NCBI GenBank assembly: GCA_013396655.1
Contig: WBMV01000301.1
Span: 491,232-555,231, forward strand
Direction: 5' to 3'
DNA: 64,000 nucleotides
Source of the DNA: Campylorhamphus procurvoides
Lineage: Eukaryota; Chordata; Aves; Passeriformes; Dendrocolaptidae
Part shown: one piece after another, positions 50,664 through 61,900 of the stretch
How the letters are laid out: each line of letters starts with the position of its first letter
Numbering within the stretch: the first letter of the stretch is position 1
Translations under genes and position numbers: made by a program
Notes under the pieces: generated by a model
What the model was told of the DNA's origin: nothing
The model's database searches: none
The model's input: only the letters and a program-made list of their open reading frames with translations

Positions 50664-53600
50664 TGAGCTGTAAACAAAAACTTGAAGAGGAATCCAGGGA
50701 ATGAAAGGAGAAACTGGACTACATTGTGTCTTTAAAGCATGCGGAAGAAAGATGCTGGAGCTAAAAGATGAGAAAGGAAATTCAACATTAGAGTCGGGAA
50801 AGCAATGACACTTTGGGGTTATTTTTGTCCCAGACAGGCAGTAATGTGCAGTAGGTGAGTTTGGGTTCTCCCAGGTCCATATGCAACAACACCAAGATGG
50901 GCTGGCTGTGGGTAGCTGCAGCACCTGTGCCCAGAGGAAAAGGCAAAGACCACCAGAGATTTGCATATGTTTATTCCAGGCATCATATTGGGATAATGAG
51001 CATGCTTCATTCCAGAAACTAATCTCAGTGCTGGTCTGGACAGGCCCAAGAAAGGTGCCTGTAAGAAAGAGACATTTGTGTTCCTTCTGTGGTTTTTTGC
51101 ATTAATTCCTGCTTTCCTCTGGAAGACCCCTTCATCCAATGCATTTCATGCAATCAAAGAAATTTTCAATGCCAACTTCCCATTCTCCAGTCATACTCAA
51201 TGAATGCTCTTCTGTCCATTAATAGCAGTACTTAGCCCATTTTTTGTTTGTTTTCTTACCTACCTCCTTGTTGTATTTCCATGCTCATGGCAGAAGTCTC
51301 TTTCTGCTATCAGTGCAGGGTTTCCTCTGCACTGAGCTACTTCTCTCCTGTTTTATACTCTCTGCTGCTCTGTCCCTAGCTATTCTGCCTTTTAAGCTTC
51401 CTATTAGTCTGTTTGTCCCCAGTTTTGCTTAGTACTCAAGCCCTCAAGCCCTTCAGCCACATTCATGTTTCTATCTTTGAGCCATGTTCCTTTGCACCCT
51501 ATCTGCTTCCACCACCCTTCCATCCGCATTTGGAAGTAGTGTCCCTAACATGATTAACTGGTTGCTTTTGTACAGACAGCTTGATCATGTCAGTTGCAAA
51601 ATACCAGAGGGCCAGTGGTTTTACCAATGCTAATAAGGAATCTCAGAGGTTGTACAAGGTCCCAAAAATCTCTAAGAACCTTTGAGAAGAATTTCTAAAG
51701 AATCCAGTACGTCAGTTTCATTGATATGTTCCCTGTGTAAGATCCTCTTTCTATGGTTACATTTTATTACTGTATTACTGGTTGGAAAAAGAATTGTAGC
51801 TTCCTTGACAAGGGAGGGAAGATGAGAAAGCAGCTACACTGCTGTTCAGATCTTTTTGAGGCACAAGGTTCTCATGTGATTCCACATGAATAATGGTGTT
51901 TCTCTGTACTTCCATTCAGTATGAAAGGAGGTGGCTTTCTTACCTCAGCTATGTGTTGTAAGGGTGCATACATTAAAGGTTTTAAAAGGCTTTGTCACTA
52001 TGTCAGAGCAGCACCATGAATGCCTAAGAAACGAACACAATGCATTACTCTTATCCCAAATAAGTAACAGTTTTCTGGTAGTATTAAGCAGGAATGCTTT
52101 CAACAGCTTTGTGTAGCATATATTACCTTTTCCTTCACATAATAATTGCATTTACATATTCCCCATGCATAATTACAGAAATATGTTACAATATCTGATG
52201 TGATGGAGAACATCCAGATTCCTGCAGCTCAGTAAAGGTCATTAGAGTGATTTAGATTTCTTTTGGCTTTAAATAGGGCTGTTTATTCTATCAGTAAGAT
52301 GAACATTTTGTAAACATCATTCATATTCTGAATGAGTATACCTATCACAGTTTTGAGTCTCCTGATTTTCTTTCCTCTCAAAAAAAAAAATGTGAAGAGT
52401 GTGAAATTCAGAAAAACACTATGGGCATCACTCCATGTCCTTATATACTTACTATGAATATTCATTTTTGCAACTGCTATTGAAACTTCTTATAGGTAAA
52501 GGGGCTTCAGGGCACTGATGGAGGTCACATTTTTGTGACTTCTTGTAAATGTGCCTAAGAGGCTACTGGCCTTAGTCCAATACCTAAAGAGACTTCTCAT
52601 TTGGATTCACAATATTATGAGAGATGAATTACTCTCATAGAGAGGAGCAGACAAGTTAAGGAACAATTTGTTTTTCCCTTGTCTCACTTCTGAAGGCTTA
52701 AAAACTAACACAAATACTGTTTAAAGCCTTGCTCTAACCTGCAGTAATATGTATGTTTCCCCTCAAAGAAGAAATGGAAGGATTTCAGTTTTTTTCCAAA
52801 TTAAGTTAATCAAAACTTTGATTGTGGTTTAATTCACTGTGGGATATTGCTGTAAATTGCTACAGATCTGATTGCTGAAGGTGCCAGGCACTCACTTGAT
52901 GTACAGATGTTGTTAGATATTGCAAGTGGCCAGAACCACAAAAAGTCTGTTTTGCATATGATATCTGACAACAAAGAAGCAATGCATACAAAAGACCCTC
53001 ACATGCCCACTTTTCTCAGGTTTTGCAGGGATGTTGATAACTGCAGTTGAATTCCTTTTCTTAAAACTAAGAAAAATGAAAGAGGACAAGGTCAATACTT
53101 TCCCAGAACTTTACGGTAGATTGTGTTTATGCCATTTTTTTCTGATGAACTAGTAGAAGACTGGTAATAAACTAAAATTTCTTCATAAAATGGTTCCCTT
53201 TTCATCACACAAACATTGTTTGTTTTTCAGAAGGACTGATGGAATAAAAGAGAATCAATAGTTCTTGATAAAAATCAATCAGTATAGCATGTTACAAGGA
53301 CTTTGAAGTGCATTCAACACAGAAAATGCGTCATACTTTGAATCTGCCAACCTTGAGAATGTCTCCTTAATTTTTAGCCAGACATTTTAGCACAATGGAT
53401 AAAACCAGACATTTAAGGAACCTGGAAAATTATCTTCGTAGAAGTAACTTGAGGCCATTTATAATCACAAAAAATAAAGGCAGCAGCAACTTTCTCAAGG
53501 ACCTTATACATACTGGAGATATACAACATTTTAATCATTGTATTTTGTATTGCAAATCCCCCATAACGTTTTGGGAAGCCCTCCCTACAGCCTGCCACCT

Positions 53601-55090
53601 GTCCCATGGCAGCAGAGGAGGCAGTGATGAACACGGTCTGAAGGACATGGTGTCACTCAGGTCTGCTGTGAGAAAAGGGAATGTTCTGGAGCATTTAAAG
53701 ATGGAGATTTTTGATCAGAAGGGTTGTCCTTGGACAGGCAATTTTCCATTAAAATCTCTCAGGGGCTCATAATGAGAAGGTTTAATTGCATCATTTGGCA
53801 ATCCTTTTTATGAAGAAGTCTCTTTATAACAGCTTTGCTCAAAGTTGTGCAGTTCATACAGAGCTTTGAGTATCTACAGTTTCATACTATAAATGATGCT
53901 GAAAAATGGTGGAGGGGTGTCTTTCTGCCCTTCTTCCCTCTCATTCCTTTAATTTGAAACTAAGTCTAGGAACAGCAATCTTATGCTCCAGGCTTAATGC
54001 TCTTTAAGTTCTGCTCAGCTCCTGGCAGAAGCTGCTACATATGGACAACCCCCTGCTGAGCCCTCAGCAGCCCTTTGCTGCTTTTGATGGGAGTCAGGCA
54101 CCCAGCCATGGCAGCAGCTGGAAGGTGGGCAGGACAGATATAAGGGATGAGTTTGACAAAGACTTGGGAGGCAGGGGAAGCAAATATCCCTGGCTCCCAC
54201 TGCTTGAAATACCTGTGCAGCTACCTCAGTTCTTCCAGGCATCACCCAGAAGAGCACACCACAGTTTATAGCATTCCCCTTTACTGCCCTGCTGCCTAGC
54301 AGCTATGCACATAAACTGTAACACTCCTGGATACCCTGCTACTATCGCAAATCCATCAGGTTCAGGCATACCTCACACATACCTTCCCTACCTCACCATC
54401 CTCCAACCCACGCACTTACCCTAGCAGCCCTAGCCACCCTCTCTGATGTACCCAGAATGGGCAAAGCTTTTGCTTGTCTCTGTCTTTCCTTAATGTTGTT
54501 TGTGGAAGGGCAGATTGACCATAAACAGAAATTAATTGGCATGCAAAATTATTGGAAAAATGCAAATTAGTCCATCAAATCACTTAAAATGTCATGCATG
54601 GTGCAGCACAAAATTTGGCAGGGAGAAGGACTGATTATCATAGGTAGGCAAGCCAGCAGAGTCAAGATGAGTGCTCTGAAACACCGGCTGTGAGAAAAGG
54701 ATATTGTTCATAGCTCCTGGACTGCCTCTTTCCATGTTAATAAATAACTACGTATGCAGTAAAGGAAATGCCAATCAGGTCTTTTTTTCTGTGATGGAGA
54801 GTCCATTAACACTGATATCTGCACAGCTACAATACTACCACATACTAATTTCTGCAAGGTCAACTTCAATATTCCCAAAGCTGGTAAATTGGAGCTGGTA
54901 AAGGAAGTTGTGATTTTAGTGCAACACTAATGATGTCCATTATTTTCCACATTTAAACTTCTACGGAGTGTTTTCTTAAATGTTAGTTTTAGCTAGAGAA
55001 CATGGTGAAAATTTCCGTATAGATGCATTTGCTTCTTTGGTAGTTCAGGTGAACTGTGAGATGGCTTTATATTTCACCAGTCTTTTTGTT
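50664..55090. other. Unique DNA, no gene seen
   Basis: No exon was supported. The longest frames are 125 codons plus (53395-53772) and 109/106 codons minus (50637-51139), none recognisable. The segment 54000-54270 is GC-rich with open frames on both strands (76 and 80 codons), CAGCAG-type words and no recognisable domain. It is flagged in the findings. Confidence 0.45.
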
Positions 55091-55212
55091 CACACTAGTG
55101 CTGTTCCTTGGTGATCCAATGAATTAGGAAACATTATAACTGTAATTAATGTTGCAGTTCTTAAGGAGACGGATGGTGCCTATGTGGCAATGTGCACACT
55201 AGTGCTGTTCCT
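55091..55212. repeat. 18-bp perfect direct repeat flanking 86 bp
   Basis: CACACTAGTGCTGTTCCT occurs at 55091-55108 and again at 55195-55212, with mismatched bases immediately outside both copies. The 86 bp between them is AT-rich with no poly-A tail and no similarity I recognise. It could be a target-site duplication around a small insertion or a local segmental duplication. Confidence 0.9.
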
Positions 55213-55905
55213 ACAGTGCAGGAAAAGGAGCTATAACCAGATGGGATCAACCTCAGAAAAGAAAATGGATATCAAGCAGGTGGCAGATGAAACTGCTGGT
55301 GTAAGAAAGTCCATATGGTCAGAGCTGCAAATATACTGTGCTGGGGAGGCTTGACCTTCATTCCAGGACCTCTGGCATCTATATTTCCTCTTACAGTCGG
55401 CCTGAATTCAGCCTGGGTTCGGACTGCCCACAAAATCCTCTGGTCCTCTTCTGTTCCTCCCAGTGTGCACCAGGAGGATGGGGAGATCTTCAAAGAATAA
55501 TCACGGGTCCGTGTGACTGCTCAAAGTAACCTCAAAAAGCTTTCTTGGGAGGAGAAGTAGAAGGAAAGTTGCTGCAGTGATGGCCTTCATGACATCCTTC
55601 TTCCTTAGAGTGCAGTCAGTCAGCAGTCTCAGATTTGAAAGCATCCCATGGATCAAAGTGCACTCAGAGGAGACACCACATCCAAAAGCTTTCTGGAATC
55701 ATGCCTGATGCTGACAGAGACTGCAGTACACCAAAGAAAAAACTTTTGCTTGGAGGCAGGAAGATAAGGTGGAAAGTGTCCAAAACAAGGCTTTTGTTTC
55801 AAAGGAACACTGTTTGCATTTCCATAACCACAATACTTGGAGTAATCTTCCCTGCAGTAGGTGCAATATGTAAAGTATCTTTAGGCATTCATATCCATTG
55901 ATACC
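55213..55905. other. Unique DNA upstream of a CR1 fragment, no gene seen
   Basis: Overlapping frames of 61-88 codons lie on both strands (55272-55493 minus, 55315-55500 and 55635-55901 plus). None has a recognisable domain. A CR1 tail follows immediately, but this stretch itself does not match the CR1 regions I know. Confidence 0.45.
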
Positions 55906-56024
55906 TGTGGAGATACTCAAAACCTGATGGAACTCGTCCTGGGCAACCTTCTCTCAGCGACCCTACTTAGGCAAGGGGGTTGGATTAGGCAATATCTAGA
56001 GGACCCTTGCAATCTCAACCTTTC
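55906..56024 (+). mobile_element. CR1 LINE 3' fragment, older subfamily (plus strand)
   Basis: It contains GTGGAGATACTCAAAACC, GTCCTGGGCAACCTTCTCTC, GCAAGGGGGTTGGATTAGG and a decayed form of the CAGAGGTCCCTTCCAACCTC block. This is the order of the last ~120 bp of an older CR1 subfamily. The octamer terminus is lost or unrecognisable after 56024. More diverged than the copies at 44.2 and 50.1 kb, so probably an earlier insertion. Confidence 0.82.
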
Positions 56025-58231
56025 CAACTCCCAGTTTAGAAGCTTATGTAAGGTTTAGTGACAAAACACTATCTGCAACTTCTAAAACTTTTGGAAAACG
56101 CTTTGAAAAACAGAGTAGATGAAGTGTCAGGTGGTCAGCATGATATTCCCACAGCCTAGATTTATGGCATCATATATTTGAAATCAGACTTCTTTATGTC
56201 TGCCTAACTGAAAGAATTGGCTCTGTCACCAAGAGCTCTACAAAAAGAAAAATTGCTTTCTATGGCTGAAAGCACATAATATTCAAGTTCATTTCTAAAA
56301 CTGGAATCTTGTATTGAAAACAATATGAACCTCATGATTTCTCCTCTTTCTCAGTCTGAACAGGAGAATATTGTCCAGTATACTATCACATGAAAACTTT
56401 GAGAAGTCAGGACTGTACTAATCAGTACCTCTTAAAGAAATAAATGCATTGTAAAAAGAGTAGCAGCCTATGGAGGAAACAGAAGATATGTCAATATACA
56501 ATTAGTGTTCAATATTATTTATACCTATACTTCAGATTTTCCCTTTCATTGTGGAACATGCAATTGCAATATTTCTCTTTCTCCCAGTAACTGGCTGTGT
56601 GATATTTATCATGTAACAACTTCACTGAGGTGAAAGCAAACTAAGAGACCCTAAACATATTTCATATCAGTATATGGATTGTTGTACTATTATTTTTTTA
56701 CTGATGTCTAATTTAGAAGTTTATGTAGCTTCATAGGCCATTTGTAAGCGTCCTTAGTTTTAATTGTCAGTAAAAAGAAAAGGTGAACTTGGAGTCCTGT
56801 GTTTGGTTTGGGGTTTTGTTTGTTTTTTTTTGTAGTAATATTCATAACAAAAATGTGACATTAAATGAGAAAAAAGGTCAGTCTGACCTGTCAATATTGA
56901 CAGTTTCTAATTTTTTTGCATGGAAATGCTCTTCAAAATCTTGGCACAACCTATCTGCATGCTATAAACTGTTTAATATTATCTAGCTCTTTTTTAAAGA
57001 CTTCCTACAGACTCATCAGAGGACTGTTTTTCAGATAATCAGAATTTTCTCTCTCTGTTACCACTTCCATTGAAACCTGAAAAAAGTATAGATAAGCAGT
57101 AAATAGAAATGAAAGAGACAGGCATTCAAGGTAGCTATCAGATCTCATGGCATAACAGGCTTCTTTCTTACAAGTGACAATATTTGTTATCATGACTGCT
57201 CAACCCTGAGACTCAATTAAGGCTTTCAAAGTACTTTTAAATTATTGATTGAAAGGCAACAAGGAGCAACCAATAGTTGAATATGACTTTACACTGCAAA
57301 AGTAACAGTAATTTAACCTGAAACACACAAATGGGTGTTCAAAAAGAGTATTTAACGGAGCAAGGGCTTGCCAATCAGGGAGGCAACCCCCAATCTTGCA
57401 AATTATTGATTTTTCTCTTATTTAAAATGCTATTTATCCCTAGTTACTCGGAGTGATATATACAATCTTTGCTGTCAGACAATAATGAAGGTTCTGTTCA
57501 ACACACTCTTTGATATGAGAAAGTCAATGCAACAGCATTTGTCAAAGGAAAATGTGATGCTACTAAATCCTTTGAGGAAGCATTTGACCTCCTCCCTACC
57601 CAGACAAAGTGAACAAAAGAACCTGGTCTAAGGAAATTGGAGAAGGGACTCAGGTTGGTAAGGTGTAATGAACACACACTTCTAAAAAAAACCCACTTTC
57701 TACTCTACGTGTGATTTGTTAGCATTACTTTGGGGTTAAGGTTGGGAAATTCAGATTATTGGGTGCTCTGTTTATTTCTGAATTCTGTAAGGCCCTTGAT
57801 GATTATAAGAAGGCTTGTGCATATCCAGGACATTCAATTATACCCTCTTTTAGAACAAAATTTCCCTTGTTCCTTGATTTTCCTTTAGACAGGAGTAGTG
57901 TTTATGATCAGTAATGAATATCTGCTGTAAATTCTTGGTTTAAAATTTGAGTTAACATATCAGAAGTAACCTAAAGCCTTATATTCTATCATCAAAATAG
58001 ATGCATTGTCTATAACCAAGCTTAGGTCTATGGGTTGCATTTAAGAAGTACAAAGTATAAAAATCCTATTTTATTATTGGATTGTTCCAAGGCTACAGAG
58101 TAAGGAGACATGCTCATTCTGATAAGGACTTGGTGTATTTTCATTTTAACGATCCTATGGCAAGGATAGAGTAAGGATTATGAGTGGGAATTTTAGACAT
58201 CAGATCAGTTATTATTGGGACAGAACAATTT
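56025..58231. other. Unique AT-rich DNA, no gene seen
   Basis: No exon was supported. A G/T-rich tract at 56801-56832 is listed separately. Frames are all under 70 codons. Confidence 0.5.
56801..56832 (+). repeat. G/T-rich low-complexity tract
   Basis: GTTTGGTTTGGGGTTTTG followed by T-rich sequence with a T9 run. Same type and strand as the other G/T tracts. Confidence 0.75.
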
Positions 58232-58930
58232 TGTGGGGTGGGTGGGTGTGTGAGTGAGTGTGTGTGGAGAGAGAAGGGATGGGTCTACCCTCACACAGGT
58301 TGGGTGGCATCATATCCCTCATAGCAGCCCCTGAACCCACACAGGGCAGTCCCGGAGCAGCTGCCAGTCACAAACAGCCCAGGAAAACTACAACAGCCCA
58401 CAGCTCCTGGAGCCCCTGACCCAGTTCAGATTGGCAGGGACAGTGAGAACACAGCCCCTCACCCTGCCCTGGGACCCCAGAGTGGCCAGTGGGTCAGAGG
58501 CCTGAAAGGGGGGTTTGACTGTAGAGACCAGAGCAGATAAACCCAGAGGCTTTAGGGTGCCATGGCCCTGCCACCTAGATGTGTGAGAGCTGGTCTGCCA
58601 CAAGGTTCCAATGTAATCCGTCTCTCCCTCTTTCTCCTTCTCTCTTCTTGCTTCCTTTACCTTTCTTTCTTTGCTCCTTTCTTGATGCTTTGGATGGCTT
58701 GGAGCTGGAGTGATTGGATTTTGATTTGTGTTGTGAATTAATATGTGTGCTGGGTTGGTATTGTGGGGGAACATATTATCTAGCTTGTGTAGTGCCCTTT
58801 TTGAACCTTTGCCAAGTTCCCTTATTTTCTGCCCTAAATTAAATTAAGATACCTCTTGGGAACAAGTCTGTGGCTTGTTCTCTTATTGCTATCTCAAGGT
58901 ATTAAAGAAGCCTATACATATATTTTGAAG
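58232..58930 (+). mobile_element. Candidate solo LTR of an avian endogenous retrovirus (polypyrimidine type)
   Basis: TGTGGGGTGGG opens a TG/GAGTG-rich stretch (58232-58267). A GC-rich U3-like region (about 58300-58600) with several CAGCCC/CCCTG words follows. Then come a 62-bp polypyrimidine tract (58621-58682), a T/G-rich segment, and an AAATTAAATTAAGA stretch followed by CTTGTTCTC. The order of TG-rich start, GC-rich body, CT tract and AT-rich end repeats what is seen at 42.6-42.96 kb, with local similarity around CTTCCTTTAC. No target duplication was located, so the ends are approximate. The 128-codon minus-strand frame (58388-58774) is the reverse of this repeat, not a gene. No retroviral coding remains flank it. 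Confidence 0.42.
58621..58682 (+). repeat. Polypyrimidine (CT-rich) tract
   Basis: About 62 bp of C and T with two G interruptions. It is the counterpart of the tract at 42821-42890. Confidence 0.85.
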
Positions 58931-61900
58931 TAAAACTCCTAGCTCAGCCCATGAGATTGCAGCTTCCAGGACTGGAGTGTTGCAGGGAATATAGTTAATA
59001 TTGGAAAAATCTAAGCACACAAAAGCCCATTTTATTTCAAGATTCATCAGAGTTTCCAGGGGTAAATTTACAGTTATTACTACTTTCTTCTAGTAGAAGA
59101 ATTTTTACCCAAGGCTACAGCTTCAGGATTTTGGTTACATTTCAGCAATTCAAGAATCCTATAAAGGTCCAAAACATCAGGAAAAGAACAAATTGGGGTT
59201 GGGCATTATATCGTATTTTACAGTGGGCTTTGATACCCAGAGAGTAATACCATTAGTGCCAAGGATACAGTTAAGGCTGGAGATTGTAAAACAGAAAACA
59301 TCAAACATCCCCTGTGCACATTCTGAAAAGATAGAAAGAAAATAGGTATAAGATTAAGGACAAGCCCTCAGTCTTATGCATTTACATGGAATATCTGTAG
59401 CTTAAATTCTGAGCTGGAGTCAGGGTTCAGGCTTTGAAGCATGTAGCATAAAAAGCTGTACTTGTTGCTGGGTTAGTTAAAGCCTTTGGCATTGGAAAGA
59501 AAGCTCATAAATGCCAATAATATTTTTACATTACTGTATTATTTGATTTCCTAGGCATCTTGGCTGACTACTAAATAAAAGATGACAAGCAAGTGACTCA
59601 TGCATTGGTCCCTACAGTTTACCCACATATTGTTAACTCCTTCCTTACCTGCTAAAAATAACACTCTTCAAGACAAATTTCACATGTAATTCTAGAGATA
59701 GATTACTCCATGGGGAATTCTCCAAAGGGCAGGATGGGCAGGATTTCAAAGGACAGCAAGTCTGTGTCTTTCTGCCCAGCAGAGTCCTCCAAAACTATCT
59801 CTTTAGCCTTTGCACTTATTTTCTCCTGCTTTCATTCCTGTGCACACAACATGACTTGCATTGCTGTTAGAAAAAGGCCAGCTCTGAATATTTCTTTAGC
59901 TAGCCTGGAGAATAACAGTTCTCAAAGGAAATGCACATAGCTACGTTGAAATTTCATACTGATGAAACTTTGCTACTAAAATAAGGTCTGCTGCTTTAAA
60001 TCTCCTTTGAGTCGTGGGAAGCTCTGAATATTTTGAAGGAAGAATCTTGGGGGAAATTCCTGAAAAGTCCATGAATTTAATAACATTGCAAAAGTTGTGT
60101 GGTGATAGCTTGAAGTTATTCAATGGAAAGCATGCCCTTAGAACAAGGATGTGCTGCTTAACTTGCTGTTTTGGTTTAATAGCATAGAGTACCTCAGAGA
60201 TGCCCCAAAACTCAGTTTCAGCAAAATCCCTCCTTGGCTGAACAAATTTGAGATGTCCTGAAGAGCTGAGACAGTGAAGAGACTGAACAAATGTAAAGAG
60301 AAAAATAGCAAAACCTGTACTCACAACATCAATGATTTAAATGTAGATGGAAGACACTAAAGTAACTTAGAAAAAGGCTGATCCAAAAATGTGACCTTCT
60401 TAAGTGCCTTAAATGCTTTCACTTGAGGAAAAAAAATCTGGCATTTACAATACAAAGGTCATTAAAAAAGAGCAAAATTCAGATGAATACCTGAGGTATT
60501 TTTCAGTATGTGATCTTCATTCCGCTTTTCACAGCTGAATGCGATATTGAAACCACATAGGTACAGCTGCAACAAAGCTGCCCCAGTAGCACTAGTTACA
60601 AAAGCACCACTATTTATAAATGCATTGTACCTGTAAATGAAATCCCCCCTAATTAAAGCAAAATTTATTTTCTTTGGGATAACTACTCCATGAAATGTAT
60701 CCTCAAGTTCTGTTCCACCTGACTACAAATTATCTTTATTTTGCTGTACATGGAAAATAAGCAGTGTTGTTCTTTGTCTGTGTGGTTGAATTAAAAAGAG
60801 ACAGAATGTTTTTCAGACAGCTGCTCATTTCATCACTCCACTACCCTTTCCCATGGTGGAAACTCTCCAAGCTACAAGTACAGACTGTATATCTAGTACT
60901 ACACCAAGACACTATACAGCGGCAGAGACCTCTAATTTTGCTGTGATACCAGACAGCACCTCTAACACAATTCAGTGATGGCAGTAGTAGTTACCCAGGG
61001 GGTTGATGAAGGGAACATATTTTTCAGCCTTTTGGAAGTTAGTCTCAAAATGCTACATTTGCATGTCGTGGAAATGTTTTATTGTCAAATGACTGTAGGC
61101 TGTTGGTGCCATATGTGACAAAAGTTGGTTTAAATCAGTTTCTGTCACACTGAATCTTCCGCTATGGTTAGCACAGCAGCAGAAATGACAAGGGCCAAAG
61201 AATTATTGAGGAGTAAGCACACACATGCCTAGAACCCAGGTTGTAGCTTTTCAGTATCAAAGCTGAGCTTCTCTGAGGGAGCAAAATAAAGACACTTCCA
61301 TTGTCAGGTCTCACAGGGTGGAGGTTCTGCAACTCGCTAGAGTATTATGATGGTATAAGGCATGAATTTGAGCTCTTTGTGCATGGGTTTTACAATGCAT
61401 TTGCAGGCATCCGTGTTCAAAAATAAGAACTAGTTATCCTAGTTCTGTGAATATGCTACCAGAGCTGTATCCTTTAAACCTTCATTGCCCATATATGCGT
61501 CTAGATGGCTACCTAGCTTTGTGGATATGCAGGATAAAAAAATCTGGGTGTATGTAGTCTATACCTAACAAGCAAAATAAGCACATTTTTATGATTTAGT
61601 AATAGGCTGAGCACTCAGTTTTGCACTCACCTGAAACCTTCAGAAATGCTGAGCAAGGTGTCTAGCTCTCTGGACCATTTTATGCATGATGAAAACAGCA
61701 AAACACCCACCTGCTTGCAGCTGTCTGCATGTCAGTGTGGAAAGTTCACTTCCATTTCATGATCAATCAAGGTTTTAAGCACCTAGCTCACCTGTGTGGG
61801 CCAGAAGGGTTGCTGCCTACAAGAATTCTTTCCAGAGACCAATTTCTGGGAGACTTGTTATAGAATACGTAATGAAAACATTTAGATTATATGCATGGAT

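Noticed and set aside
53395..53772. 125-codon plus-strand frame with an overlapping minus-strand frame
   Set aside because: No domain recognised, and openness on both strands argues for chance.
58388..58774. 128-codon minus-strand frame rich in Lys, Arg and Glu
   Set aside because: The charged run is the reverse of the polypyrimidine tract in a candidate LTR, so it is a composition artefact.
59941..60324. 127-codon minus-strand frame
   Set aside because: No recognisable domain and no supporting context; treated as chance.
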